64,000 nt of DNA from JAICYJ01 sp038212095 (GTDB taxonomy: Bacteria > Actinomycetota > Thermoleophilia > Gaiellales > JAICJC01), in the NCBI GenBank assembly GCA_038212095.1, contig JBBQUW010000001.1, positions 62,001-126,000 on the forward strand. The letters run 5' to 3'. Below are positions 36,685 through 46,320 of this stretch, one piece after another. Position 1 is the first letter of the stretch. Each line of letters begins with the position of its first letter. The position numbers were made by a program, and so were the translations under genes. The notes under the pieces were generated by a model that was not told where the DNA came from, searched no databases, and worked only from the letters and a program-made list of their open reading frames with translations.

Positions 36685-38064
36685 TCAGCGGCTGTTCAGG
36701 TCTCCCGCGTTCGACATGCCGGTCTGCGTCCGCGTGGAGTGGGCGACGAAGAACACCACTTTGCCGGACGCATCGATCACCTCGAAGAAGCCTCCCTCGA
36801 GCAGGCCGTCGTTGCCGATCGGGTTCAGCTTGGGCGTCCACCCGGTTGACTCCGCGCGCGGATCGTCCGTCCTGGCGATCACGATCGGGGCGAGGTTGAA
36901 CGGCTTCGCGAATCGGAGCGAGACCAGTGCGAGATGGGCCGTGGCGAGATTGCGCTCGATCGAGAGCGTGAGGGTCTCGGCGCCGACGTTGCTGGTGGCG
37001 TGGTCGGCGTTGCGCGGGAGGAACGAGTGCCCGAACGGTATCGGCAACGAGGGTTCGTTCACGTTGTAGCCAGACACCTCGGGGAGCCCGTGGATTCTCG
37101 AGAGCTCGCGGAACGCGCCGGCGGCGAGCCATGCCTGCCATGTGGCCAGGTTCCGCGTCGTCTCGCCGTCTTTGATGATGAACGTCACCTCCGCCCCCGA
37201 CCCGAAACCGACTCGAACCTCAGGCACGAGGCGACTGTCGATGCCCCGCATGATCGAGCGCAGCAGCGCGCGTTGTCCCTCGGTACCACCCTTGATCACC
37301 GTGTGGCCGTCGTTGATCACGGTCGGCGCCATGTCGCCCGGCGGCAGCGTCCGCGCCGCGGCCAGCAGGCCCGGCAGCGTATCCCCGCCGTACTGGTACA
37401 GCGTCACGGCGAAGCCGCCGCGCAGCAGCTCGACCGACGCCGGGGTGCCGTAGCGGATCTCGGCGCGCGTCGCGTAGCCGAGCAGCGCGCCCGCGCGGGG
37501 GTTGGACGCGTGTGCCACGGCCAGATCTCCGCCGATCATCAGCCGATCGAAGTCGGCCGGGAACCGGCTGAAGGCGTCGGCCGCGCTTCCCTCGTGCCAG
37601 GCGCGGATCGTCTCGACGACTCCCGATGTCCAGATCAGCACGAGATCCCGGTTCTTGTCCTGCCAGGCGGAGTCGAGAGTGCGATCCGACGCCAGCGCCG
37701 AGCTGGGTCGTGGAGTGGGCATCGGCTGCCCCGCGACACCGCCGGTCACGCTGCTCAACGGCAGCCGGGAGTAGCCCGGCTGCGGCGCGAACGACGCGCG
37801 AACCGCGGCCAGTTCGGTCGCCGGCGCTCGCCAGCCGCCGTGCGGCTCGCTCCGCCTCGAGTGAGCCGCCAGCGCGAGCGCGACCGCCACCGCCGCCGCG
37901 CCGCCGGCCGCCAGCGCCCAGCCGGCGGCACGCGGCAGGTGCCACCGGGGGGCCGCGGTGGGACGCAGCCTCGCCTCCCGCTGCTCGACGCGCTGCCGCA
38001 GGTCGAGCGGCGGATCGATGCCGTCGAACCCGCGCACCAGATCGCTCCACGCGTCAGGCACCAT
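36685..38064 (-). CDS. Membrane-anchored protein paired with ECF sigma factor
   Basis: A 459-residue protein with a short cytoplasmic N-terminus, one membrane helix at about residues 50-72, and a large extracytoplasmic domain. ATG 38064 has AGGAGG upstream and lies inside the sigma gene, overlapping its 3' end by 11 bases. That arrangement is typical of an anti-sigma partner, although no zinc-binding anti-sigma motif is visible. The outer domain is unrecognised and could sense an envelope signal. Confidence 0.7.
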   Translation of the reverse strand: MVPDAWSDLVRGFDGIDPPLDLRQRVEQREARLRPTAAPRWHLPRAAGWALAAGGAAAVAVALALAAHSRRSEPHGGWRAPATELAAVRASFAPQPGYSRLPLSSVTGGVAGQPMPTPRPSSALASDRTLDSAWQDKNRDLVLIWTSGVVETIRAWHEGSAADAFSRFPADFDRLMIGGDLAVAHASNPRAGALLGYATRAEIRYGTPASVELLRGGFAVTLYQYGGDTLPGLLAAARTLPPGDMAPTVINDGHTVIKGGTEGQRALLRSIMRGIDSRLVPEVRVGFGSGAEVTFIIKDGETTRNLATWQAWLAAGAFRELSRIHGLPEVSGYNVNEPSLPIPFGHSFLPRNADHATSNVGAETLTLSIERNLATAHLALVSLRFAKPFNLAPIVIARTDDPRAESTGWTPKLNPIGNDGLLEGGFFEVIDASGKVVFFVAHSTRTQTGMSNAGDLNSR

Positions 38065-38512
38065 GCGCTGCCACCTCCTCCAGCGAGTGCCGCAACGCGT
38101 GCCGTGCCCGGTGCAGCCGCACTTTGACGGTGGCGGTCGGCGACCCAACCAGCCGTGCCACCTCGGCGATCGGCAGGTCGGCGTGGTAGTGCAGGAACAC
38201 GACCACCCGCTGGTCGGGCGAGAGCCGCCGCAGCGCGGCCGTGAGGTCGGAGTGCAGTGCCGAGGCGTCCTCGACGGCGGCGTGTGCGGAATCCTCCGGG
38301 GCGAACGTGCGGTCGCGTTGCAGCTCCTGTCCCGCCAGCCGGAACGCCATTCGAAACACCCACGGCACCGGCTCGCGCACGCGTTCACGGTGCGCAAACA
38401 GGCGTGCGAACGCCTCCGCGGTGGCGTCGTCGGCGATCGCGGTGCGCCCGGCGCTCATCGCCAGCACGGCCCGCCACACCCGTCCTCCATGCGAGCGAAA
38501 CACCGCCTCCAC
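38054..38512 (-). CDS. ECF RNA polymerase sigma factor
   Basis: A 152-residue ECF sigma factor with region 2 (DDATAEAFARLFAHRERV, PVPWVFRMAFRLA) and region 4 helix-turn-helix (LPIAEVARLVGSPTATVKVRLHRAR). The start is GTG 38512 with GAGCTGAGG upstream; it is slightly short at the N-terminus for the family. It is co-transcribed and overlapping with the membrane protein at 36685, its probable regulator. Confidence 0.9.
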   Translation of the reverse strand: MEAVFRSHGGRVWRAVLAMSAGRTAIADDATAEAFARLFAHRERVREPVPWVFRMAFRLAGQELQRDRTFAPEDSAHAAVEDASALHSDLTAALRRLSPDQRVVVFLHYHADLPIAEVARLVGSPTATVKVRLHRARHALRHSLEEVAAHGA

Positions 38513-38679
38513 CTCAGCTCTGGTCGCGATCCGGTGACTCCCATCATTCCGTCTGCCGTGTACGAGCGCGAAACCAGCCTAGAAGGTTCCATCGGTGGTA
38601 GCCTTGTCAGGTCATGCGAACCACTTCCTAGCCATCACGCCGGCCCCAGCGCCGGCCCCTTCGATGACTGGAGCTCCGC

Positions 38680-39930
38680 ATGGTCCACCGCCTCGACGCG
38701 CGACGCGTGTATCTGGGCTGGTGCGCGATCCAGGGTCTCGGCTTCACCCTGATCGTCACCGTCAACCTGATCTACCAGGCCACCGCCGTCGGCCTGTCCG
38801 CATTCCAGCTGGTGCTGGCCGGCACCGTGCTGGAGGTCGTCTGCATGCTGGGTGAGGTACCGACCGGCGTCGTGGCCGACGTCTTCAGCCGCCGGCTCTC
38901 GATCGTGATCGGCGTCGCCCTGACCGGCATCGGCTTCACGGTCGAGGGGCTGGTGCCGACGCTGGGCGGGGTGCTCACCGGCTCGGTGCTGTTCGGGTTG
39001 GGCGCGGTGTTCTGCAGCGGCGCCGAGCAGGCCTGGTTGAACGACGAGCTGGGCGAGGACGAGGCCAGTTCTGCGCTGCTGCGCGGCTCGCAGGCGTGGA
39101 GCGCCGCCCGGCTGGCGGGCATTCCGCTGGCGGTCGTGCTGGCGCAGATCAGCATCAGCTTTCCGATCGTGGTCGGCGGGTGCGTGCTGATCGCCGTGGC
39201 CGTCGCGCTCGCGCTGGTGATGCCGGAGCGGCACTTCCACCGCACGCCGGCGGCCGAGCGGGAGACGTGGAGCGAGATGCGCGAGACGCTGCGCTCGGGC
39301 GCAGCGGTGGTGCGGCGGCGTCCGGCGCTTCGCCGGCTGGTGCTGATCGCGGCCCTGTTCGGCGCATACAGCGAGGCATTCGACCGGCTCTCGACGGCTC
39401 ACTACCTGCGCGACGTGGGCATTCTCGGCGGGCAGCGGCCGGTCGTATGGCTGGGCGGCCTGATGGCGGTCGAGGCGCTGCTGGGCGTGGTCGCGGCCGG
39501 CAGACTCGCGCGGCGCCTGCGGCAGCGGCCGGGCGGCGCGGCGGAGCCGCTGGCCGTGGCATACGGCGTGCTGGCCGCGGCGACGGCGGTGTTCGCACTG
39601 ACGCGCCGGTTCGGGGTGGCGGCCGGCGCCGGCATCACCGCCGGGGTCGCCCGCGGCGTCGAGGATCCGCTGTTCCAGGCCTGTCTCAACACTGGTCTTG
39701 AGTCGAGCTCGCGGGCGACCGTGATCTCGTTCGCCTCGCAGAGCAACGCCGCCGGTCAGATCGCCGGCGGGCTCGCGATCGGCGTGGTCGCATCGACGCT
39801 CGGCATCGTGGCGGCGCTCACGCTCGGCGCGGTGCTGCTGGCGCCCGTGCCGCTTCTGCTCCGCGGCACCACGCGTGGCCACCCGCCGGGGGCCGCCATG
39901 GCCGCGGCGGACGTCGCCGCGGGCGGGTAG
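38680..39930 (+). CDS. MFS transporter
   Basis: A 416-residue major facilitator protein with about 12 helices and the loop 2-3 motif GVVADVFSRR. It resembles drug-efflux or tetracycline-exporter-like MFS members, but no substrate motif is decisive. It may be followed by a small membrane-protein gene eleven bases later. Confidence 0.88.
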   Translation: MVHRLDARRVYLGWCAIQGLGFTLIVTVNLIYQATAVGLSAFQLVLAGTVLEVVCMLGEVPTGVVADVFSRRLSIVIGVALTGIGFTVEGLVPTLGGVLTGSVLFGLGAVFCSGAEQAWLNDELGEDEASSALLRGSQAWSAARLAGIPLAVVLAQISISFPIVVGGCVLIAVAVALALVMPERHFHRTPAAERETWSEMRETLRSGAAVVRRRPALRRLVLIAALFGAYSEAFDRLSTAHYLRDVGILGGQRPVVWLGGLMAVEALLGVVAAGRLARRLRQRPGGAAEPLAVAYGVLAAATAVFALTRRFGVAAGAGITAGVARGVEDPLFQACLNTGLESSSRATVISFASQSNAAGQIAGGLAIGVVASTLGIVAALTLGAVLLAPVPLLLRGTTRGHPPGAAMAAADVAAGG

Positions 39931-39940
39931 TCTGCCCGGC

Positions 39941-40120
39941 GTGATCGAGGATCAGCAGCACGACCGGCGTCGCCTGCCCGTCTGGCTCTACTGGCTGATC
40001 GTGCTGGTGATCGCGGTCGGCCTGGGCGTCCTGGCACCGGCGTTCTTCCTGCTCGGGTTCTGGGAGATGGTGCCGCTGGTGCTGCTCGCCACCTGGCTGG
40101 CGCCGAAGGTGGCGCGGTGA
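39941..40120 (+). CDS. Small two-helix membrane protein
   Basis: A 59-residue protein with two hydrophobic helices and short polar ends. GTG 39941 has TAGTCT seven bases upstream (leaderless). Its stop overlaps the next start (GTGA), so it is translationally coupled to the YdjM-like gene. Unknown function. Confidence 0.6.
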   Translation: MIEDQQHDRRRLPVWLYWLIVLVIAVGLGVLAPAFFLLGFWEMVPLVLLATWLAPKVAR

Positions 40121-40848
40121 GCTGGGCCGCGCACGACCTCGAGCCGTACCTGTTCCGTGCCAAGATGGGCGCGCGGATCAGCCTGGTGTTCTGCCTGCTC
40201 GGTTCCTACTCGCCGGACGTGCTGACCAAGTGGGCTGTGTACGGCTACGGCTTCTCCCACCACGACGCGCTCCTCTCCGATCCGGTCAAGTTCCACCGCG
40301 GCTGGCCGGGGGCAGGGTTCACCCACAGTCCCTTCTACGGGCTGGTGGTGTCGGGCGTGATCATGCTGTTGACGCGAAACCGGGTGTGGGCGCTCTCGTA
40401 CCTGATCGGTGCCGTAGCGCACGACTTCTCGGACACGCTCGACTCGGTGGGCGTGATGATCCTGTTTCCGCTCTCCACCTGGCACCTGCACTTGGACTTG
40501 TGGGAGTACGTCGGCGAGGTCGGCCGGGCACACGACGCGGTCGCCTACTACACGTCCTGGGGTGGGGTGTGGGACGCCTTCTGGGCGGTGTGGTTGCTGC
40601 GCTACTGGCGGATGTTCTCCACCAGGTACTTCCGCGAGGAGATCGCGCCCAGCGATCCGTTCTGGGCCTGGATGGGCCGCTATACCGGCGAGTCGGTGAT
40701 GCTGACGGTGTATCGCAGCAGTGCCTTTTTCGGGTACGCCTCGATCATCGGCTGGTACATCTGGGTGCTGTTCGTGAACACGTTCCACCCGCACCTGGAC
40801 TGGTCGTTCGGCGGGCCGCAGTGGGCACCCCGACAGGGGCCGCAGTAG
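40117..40848 (+). CDS. YdjM-like membrane metal-dependent hydrolase family protein
   Basis: A 243-residue membrane protein with the HRGWPGAGFTHSPF block and GAVAHDFSDTLDSVG, resembling the HRGxTHS and HxxxD motifs of the YdjM/DUF457 putative membrane hydrolases. About five to six helices. GTG 40117 overlaps the upstream stop. The reaction is unknown for the family. Confidence 0.7.
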   Translation: MSWAAHDLEPYLFRAKMGARISLVFCLLGSYSPDVLTKWAVYGYGFSHHDALLSDPVKFHRGWPGAGFTHSPFYGLVVSGVIMLLTRNRVWALSYLIGAVAHDFSDTLDSVGVMILFPLSTWHLHLDLWEYVGEVGRAHDAVAYYTSWGGVWDAFWAVWLLRYWRMFSTRYFREEIAPSDPFWAWMGRYTGESVMLTVYRSSAFFGYASIIGWYIWVLFVNTFHPHLDWSFGGPQWAPRQGPQ

Positions 40849-40851
40849 CGG

Positions 40852-41560
40852 CTAGGCCAGCCGGGCGAGCACCGCGCCTGCGGCGTCCACGGTGACGGCG
40901 GTCGGTACCACGCCGACGCCGTACTTGCGAGCCAGGTCGGGTCGCTGGCGGACGTCGACGGTCACCACGGTGCGGCCGCTGTCGCGCAGGCTGCGCTCCA
41001 GCCGGTGGCACTCGGAGCAGAGCGCGTGGGTGAACTGGACGACGGTGTTCTGCGTCGGGGAGCCACCGATGTCGTTCGGATCGATTCGAACGATATGGCC
41101 GTGGCCGCGGCCGAGGCCGCGCAGCCGGGCCGAGACTTTGTACATCTCACAGCCGGTGCAGAAGCCGGTTGCGGCGGAGAGCAGCGCTAGCGCGGCGACC
41201 AGCAGGCCGAGCACGGCGCCGACGGTGGGGAGGCCGGCCAGATAGGCCACGGTGGCGGAGCCGAGCACGGCCACGCCCACCTGGTTCGCGAACCGGGGCG
41301 GCCGGGAGTCCTCGAGCGGCCCCTCACCGAACCGGGGCTGGATCAGCTCGAAGTAGGCAAGGCAGGGCAGGCAGAAGCGGCGCCCGAAGGTGAGGCCGAC
41401 GGCCAGCTGCAGAGCGACCAGTGCCAGCAGCCACCATTGGCCGGTGATGGCCGCAACCAGCGAGAGGACACCGACCACCAGCTGGTTGGTGCGCGGCGCT
41501 CGGCCATTCGATCACGTCGAGGTCGGCGTACGGGTCTGCGGTGCGGGGAGTGCCTGCCAT
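40852..41560 (-). CDS. DUF4395-thioredoxin fusion, N-terminal frameshift
   Basis: The body has about four membrane helices with CLPC (DUF4395-like) and CTGC motifs, then a thioredoxin-like domain with CSEC. It is probably a membrane-linked thiol-redox protein. The frame begins abruptly at a GTG in mid-domain. Removing one A in GAATGG near 41510 joins it to an upstream frame starting at ATG 41560 and restores the family opening (VIDGRAPRTNQL). TATACT lies before that ATG. The frameshift may be a sequencing error. Confidence 0.75.
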
Positions 41561-41562
41561 AG

Positions 41563-41580
41563 TTTGGATCCAAAGTATAC
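41563..41580. promoter_or_regulatory. Palindromes overlapping the DUF4395 gene promoter
   Basis: TTTGGATCCAAA (41563-41574) is a perfect 12-base palindrome directly followed by GTATAC, which on the minus strand forms part of the -10-like TATACT. The palindrome would cover the transcription start region, a typical repressor position. The binding protein is unknown. The rest of the 41581-41719 gap shows nothing else. Confidence 0.45.
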
Positions 41581-41719
41581 CTCGCACCCAGCCCGCGATC
41601 GGACTCTGAGCCGATTCGGTCACGAGATCGCACCGCGAGCGTTGCGAGGGGTCTGACCCCAGCCGACCGCACTCGTCACGAACGGGCAACGCGAGCCGCA
41701 GGCGGGACGTGACAGCCGG

Positions 41720-43480
41720 TCAGGCCAGAATCGCGTCGCGCTCGACGAGCGCGGCGTAGCGCCCGCCCAGCGAGAGCAGCTCATCATGGGAGCCGCGCTC
41801 GATGATCTCGCCGCGGTCGAGCACCAGGATCAGGTCGGCATCGCGGATCGTCGACAGCCGGTGCGCGATCGCGATCGTCGTACGCCCCGCCGACAGCTGC
41901 TCCAACGCCTGCTGCACCGCCCGCTCGGTCTCGACGTCGAGTGCGCTGGTCGCCTCGTCCAGCACCAGCACCGGCGGGTCGCGCAGGATCGCCCGCGCGA
42001 TCGCCAGCCGCTGCTTCTCGCCGCCCGAGAAGCGGTAGCCGCGCTCGCCCACCACCGTGTCGTACCCCTCCGGCAGCGAGGCGAGGTGGTCGTGGATCTG
42101 GGCCGCCCTGGCCGCTGTCTCCAACTCCTCGTCGCTCGCGCCCGGCCGGGCGAAGCGCAGGTTCTCCCGCACGCTGCCGTGGAACAGATACGTCTCCTGC
42201 GAGACCACCCCAACCGTCGCGCGCAGCGAGCCGAAGCTGAGATCGCGCACGTCCACGCCGTCGAGCAGCACGGCTCCCTCGCTGACGTCGTACAGCCGCG
42301 CCGTCAGGTAGCCGAGCGTCGTCTTTCCGCTGCCGGTCTCACCGACCACCGCCACCTTGCTGCCCGGCGAGGCAACAAAGTTGATCTCGCGCAGCGTCAC
42401 CGCGCCGCCCTCCTCGTAGCGGAACCCAACCTGCCGGAACTCGACCTCGCCGCGCGTCTCGGCCGGGTCGAGGGTCACCGGCCGGTCGCGCTCGTCGATC
42501 TCGACCGGAAGATCGAGGTACTCGAACACGCGGTCAAACAGCGCTGTCGACGTCTGCAGGTCGGCCTGGACGTTCAACAGCGAGCCGATCGGAAACAGCA
42601 GCCGCGTCTGCAGCGTGGTGAACGCGACCAGGGTACCGATCGAGATCACGGCGCCGCCTCGCGACATCGTCAATCCCGCGATGCCGTACATCAGCGCCGG
42701 CATGATCGCGAAGGTCGACTGGATGGTCGCCATCATCCAGCGGCCCGCCATCCTCTGTCGCAGCTCGAGGTCGGCCAGCCGCCGGCTCTCGGCGCTGAAG
42801 CGGTCTGTCAGCTCGCCGGTCTGTCCCATCGTCTTTGCCAGCAGCACGCCCGAGACCGACAGCGACTCCTCAACCAGCGTCGAGATGTCCGCCAGCGAGC
42901 CCTGTTTGGTGGCCGTGATCGCCTTTCGTACCCGCCCGACGCGGCGCGTCATCCATACGAACAGCGGCAGGATCGCGAACGACGCGACCGTCAGCCTCCA
43001 GTCGAGCACCGTCATCGCCACGGCCGTGGCCAGCACGGTGGTCGCGTTCGAGACGATCGAGGTGGCGGTGGTGGTGACCACCGTCTGCACGCCGCCGATG
43101 TCGTTCGCGATCCGCGACTGCACCTCTCCGGTGCGGGTGCGGGTAAAGAAGGCCAGAGACAGCCGCTGTAGATGGGTGTAGACCGAGGCTCGCAGGTCGT
43201 GCATCACCTGCTGGCCGATCAGGTTTGACTGCCACGTCTGCGCAACGCCGATCGCGCCGGTGATGATCGGAATCGCGACCATGCCGCCGACGAGGAATGC
43301 GAGCCGGGTGGTGTCGAGACGCGAGCCACGAGTCAGCACGTTGTCCAGCAGGTCGCGCAGCAGGAATGGCGAGATCATGCTGATCGCCGCGGAGACGACG
43401 ATCAGCCCGAGCAGCGCGGAGAGTCGCCGCCGGTAGGGACGAAACAGCGCCGTGATCCTCCGCCCCTGACCCGATGCCAC
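41720..43480 (-). CDS. ABC exporter (MsbA/multidrug type, fused TMD-NBD)
   Basis: A 586-residue half-transporter: six-helix type IV exporter membrane domain (about 15-310) then an ATPase domain with Walker A GETGSGKTT, signature FSGGEKQRLAIARAI, Walker B VLVLDEATSALD and an H-loop His. GTG 43480 shares its G with the MarR stop (TAGTG), so the regulator and exporter are co-expressed. A homodimeric drug or lipid exporter is likely. Confidence 0.92.
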   Translation of the reverse strand: MASGQGRRITALFRPYRRRLSALLGLIVVSAAISMISPFLLRDLLDNVLTRGSRLDTTRLAFLVGGMVAIPIITGAIGVAQTWQSNLIGQQVMHDLRASVYTHLQRLSLAFFTRTRTGEVQSRIANDIGGVQTVVTTTATSIVSNATTVLATAVAMTVLDWRLTVASFAILPLFVWMTRRVGRVRKAITATKQGSLADISTLVEESLSVSGVLLAKTMGQTGELTDRFSAESRRLADLELRQRMAGRWMMATIQSTFAIMPALMYGIAGLTMSRGGAVISIGTLVAFTTLQTRLLFPIGSLLNVQADLQTSTALFDRVFEYLDLPVEIDERDRPVTLDPAETRGEVEFRQVGFRYEEGGAVTLREINFVASPGSKVAVVGETGSGKTTLGYLTARLYDVSEGAVLLDGVDVRDLSFGSLRATVGVVSQETYLFHGSVRENLRFARPGASDEELETAARAAQIHDHLASLPEGYDTVVGERGYRFSGGEKQRLAIARAILRDPPVLVLDEATSALDVETERAVQQALEQLSAGRTTIAIAHRLSTIRDADLILVLDRGEIIERGSHDELLSLGGRYAALVERDAILA

Positions 43481-43899
43481 TAGGCGGTACCCGTCATGGC
43501 GCGGGCGAGGATCTCACGCAGCGCGCGCTGGTCGGCCGGTGACAGGTTGCTGATCGGCTCCGGCGCCTCGGACAGGCGCTTCACGATCCGCCGGCGCACG
43601 CTGGCGCCGTCGTCGGTCACCACCAGCATCTTGATTCGGCGGTCGCCCGCCGCCGCCGCCCGCTGCACCAGCCCGCGCTCCTCGAGCCGGTCGATGATGC
43701 CGGTCACGTTCGATGCGTCGCAGCAAAGCTTGGTCGCCAGCGTGCGCATCGGCAGCGGCGTTCCCGGCTCCAGCAGCCGCAGCACGTGGGCCTGCATCGG
43801 TGACAGCTCGAACTCGGCGGCCACCCGCGGAACGCGGCCGCGCTGTGAGACGAACAGGCGGAACAGCAGCGTCCACGCCTCGCTTGCATCATTACTCAT
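43480..43899 (-). CDS. MarR-family transcriptional regulator
   Basis: A 139-residue winged-helix regulator (LATKLCCDASNVTGIIDRLEERGLV recognition region and a basic wing GDRRIKML). ATG 43899 has TATGAT six bases upstream. Coupled to a downstream ABC exporter and divergent from lon, it probably represses the exporter in the absence of a ligand, as many MarR proteins do. Confidence 0.9.
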   Translation of the reverse strand: MSNDASEAWTLLFRLFVSQRGRVPRVAAEFELSPMQAHVLRLLEPGTPLPMRTLATKLCCDASNVTGIIDRLEERGLVQRAAAAGDRRIKMLVVTDDGASVRRRIVKRLSEAPEPISNLSPADQRALREILARAMTGTA

Positions 43900-43963
43900 G
43901 CGGACATCATAGTCGATAGATCGGACATTTGACCCCCTCAACTATCGAGCTAGACTGCCAACC
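43900..43963. promoter_or_regulatory. marR-lon divergent promoter with inverted repeat
   Basis: On the plus strand TAGACT (43951-43956) precedes the lon ATG by seven bases; on the minus strand TATGAT precedes marR by six. An inverted repeat TCGATAG (43913-43919) / CTATCGA (43942-43948) spans the spacer, overlapping both promoters. It is a good candidate MarR operator; the lon link is inference. Confidence 0.55.
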
Positions 43964-46240
43964 ATGGATACTTTCTTGCTGATACCGCTGGAGGACGCAG
44001 TCGTCTTCCCCAATATGAACATCACCCTTCCCGTCGACGTGGGCGACGAGGAGCGCGTACTGCTGGTGCCCACACATGACAACGAGTACGCAAAGGTGGG
44101 CGTGGTGGCCGAGGTCACCGAGCGTGCCAGCTTGCCCCGCGGCGTCACCGCCGTCTCGCTGAACGCGCTGCACCGGGCGGTGCTGGGCGCGGCCGAAGCC
44201 GACCCTGAGGGCCGTCTGCGGGTGCAGGCCGAGGCCCTTCCCGAACCGTCGCTGGCACCGGTCAAGACGCGCCAGCTGGAGCAGGAGTACCGCGCCGTGG
44301 TCGAGGAGAAGCTCGAGCTGCGCGGCGACGATGGCCGCGTGGCCGCGTTCCTTCGCTCCATCACCGACGCCGGAGCTCTGGCCGACAGTGCCGGCTACTC
44401 GCCCGACCTCTCGTTCGAGCAGAAGATGCAGCTGCTGCAGGAGCTGGACGTGGTCGAGCGGCTGCGGCTGGCGATCGCCTTCCAGCGTGACGCGCTGGCC
44501 CAGGTGCAGGTGCGAAAGCGGATCCGTGACGACGTCGAGACCGGTGCTCAGAAGCAGCAGCGCGAGTACTTCCTGCGCAAGCAGATGGACTCGATCCGCA
44601 AGGAGCTGGGCGAGGACGATGCATCGGTGGCGGATGAGTACCGCACCAAGATCGCCGATGCCGGCATGCCCGACAGCGTGCGCGAGCACGCTGAGCGCGA
44701 GCTGTCACGGCTGGAACGGATGGGCGAGCAGTCGGGCGAGTCCTCGATGATCCGCTCGTACCTCGACTGGCTGATCGCGGTGCCGTGGTCGAAGCGCAGC
44801 GAGGAGCGCCTGGATCCCGTGTATGCACGCGAGGTTCTGGACGCCGATCACGCCGGGCTGGAGGACGTCAAGGACCGCATCACCGAGTACCTGGCCGTGC
44901 GCAAGCTGCGCCAGGACCGCGGCATCACGGAGGACAAGCGCTCCGGCGCCATCCTGACGCTGATCGGCCCTCCCGGCACGGGCAAGACCTCGATCGGCGA
45001 GTCGATCGCCAGGGCCACCGGCCGTGAGTTCGTGCGCATGTCGCTGGGCGGCGTGCGTGACGAGGCCGAGATACGCGGCCATCGCCGCACCTACATCGGC
45101 GCCCTTCCCGGGCGGCTGGTGCGGGCGCTGCGTGACGCCGGCACGATGAATCCGGTGATCATGTTGGACGAGGTGGACAAGGTCGGCGCCGATTGGCGCG
45201 GTGACCCCTCCTCGGCACTGCTCGAGGTGCTCGATCCGGCACAGAACCACAGCTTCCGCGACCACTACCTTGACGTCGAGCTCGACCTGTCAGAGGTGTT
45301 GTTCATAGCGACCGCCAACGTGGCCGACAGCATCCCCGGCCCGCTGCTCGACCGCATGGAGGTGATCCGCTTCGACGGATACACCACCGACGAGAAGGTC
45401 GCGATCGCCCGTGGCTACCTGTGGCCGCGGCAGCGTGAGCGAAACGGCCTGCTCGAGGACGAGGTCTCGATCTCGGACGAGGTGCTGCGCATGGTCGTGA
45501 CCGAGTACACACGTGAGGCCGGCGTTCGCCAGCTCGAGCGCGAGCTGGGCACGGTGCTGCGAAAGACGGCCACTCGAGTCGCCTCGGCCCAGGCCAGCGC
45601 CCCGGTCGACGTAACAGCCGAGCTGGCGCGTGACGCGCTTGGCAAGCAGCGCTTCTACCAGGAGGCCGTGATCCGAACGGCGGTGCCGGGAGTGGCAACG
45701 GGGCTGGCCGTGACCGGCACCGGCGGCGACGTGCTGTTCGTCGAGGCCACCTCGATCGCCGGTGGCACCGGCCTCGAGCTGACCGGCCAGCTGGGCGACG
45801 TGATGAAGGAGTCGGCCAAGATCGCCCTCTCCTACGTGCGTGGACACACCGCCGAGCTGGGCATCGATCCACATGCCTTTGACGATCGCGGCTTCCACGT
45901 GCACGTTCCCGCGGGAGCGATCCCAAAGGACGGACCGAGCGCTGGCATCACGATGGTGACGGCACTGGCATCGCTGCTCTCCGAGCGCAAGGTCAAGCAC
46001 ACGGTCGGCATGACCGGTGAGGTCACCCTGCAGGGCCGGGTGCTGCCGATCGGCGGCCTCAAGCAGAAGGTGCTGGCGGCCCATGCCGCCGGGCTGACCG
46101 ACGTGATCATCCCGGAGCGCAACCGGGCCGATCTCGAGGACGTGCCCGCCGACGTGCGAGACAGCATGACCTTCCATCCGGTGATGACGATCGAGGAGGT
46201 TCTGGCGCAGGCGCTGGAGCCGGTGCAGGTCGGCGTCTGA
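43964..46240 (+). CDS. lon: ATP-dependent protease Lon
   Basis: A 758-residue Lon protease: N-terminal LON substrate domain (about 1-190), AAA+ domain with Walker A GPPGTGKTS near residue 334 and Walker B VIMLDEVDK, and a C-terminal Ser/Lys protease domain with catalytic Ser in KDGPSAGIT near 657 and Lys in GGLKQKV near 700. It degrades misfolded and regulatory proteins. ATG 43964 has a -10-like TAGACT and no Shine-Dalgarno. Confidence 0.96.
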   Translation: MDTFLLIPLEDAVVFPNMNITLPVDVGDEERVLLVPTHDNEYAKVGVVAEVTERASLPRGVTAVSLNALHRAVLGAAEADPEGRLRVQAEALPEPSLAPVKTRQLEQEYRAVVEEKLELRGDDGRVAAFLRSITDAGALADSAGYSPDLSFEQKMQLLQELDVVERLRLAIAFQRDALAQVQVRKRIRDDVETGAQKQQREYFLRKQMDSIRKELGEDDASVADEYRTKIADAGMPDSVREHAERELSRLERMGEQSGESSMIRSYLDWLIAVPWSKRSEERLDPVYAREVLDADHAGLEDVKDRITEYLAVRKLRQDRGITEDKRSGAILTLIGPPGTGKTSIGESIARATGREFVRMSLGGVRDEAEIRGHRRTYIGALPGRLVRALRDAGTMNPVIMLDEVDKVGADWRGDPSSALLEVLDPAQNHSFRDHYLDVELDLSEVLFIATANVADSIPGPLLDRMEVIRFDGYTTDEKVAIARGYLWPRQRERNGLLEDEVSISDEVLRMVVTEYTREAGVRQLERELGTVLRKTATRVASAQASAPVDVTAELARDALGKQRFYQEAVIRTAVPGVATGLAVTGTGGDVLFVEATSIAGGTGLELTGQLGDVMKESAKIALSYVRGHTAELGIDPHAFDDRGFHVHVPAGAIPKDGPSAGITMVTALASLLSERKVKHTVGMTGEVTLQGRVLPIGGLKQKVLAAHAAGLTDVIIPERNRADLEDVPADVRDSMTFHPVMTIEEVLAQALEPVQVGV

Positions 46241-46250
46241 CGACTACCGG

Positions 46251-46276
46251 GCCGGGGGTGGACATCCGCCCCCGGC
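46251..46276 (+). terminator. GC-rich hairpin after lon
   Basis: GCCGGGGG and CCCCCGGC form an 8-bp stem with a ten-base loop eleven bases after the lon stop. No T tract follows. Probable transcription end for lon. Confidence 0.5.
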
Positions 46277-46320
46277 TCCGGCCGTGACGGCCGCCGCGCT
46301 CTGCTCTATCCTCGTCGCGG

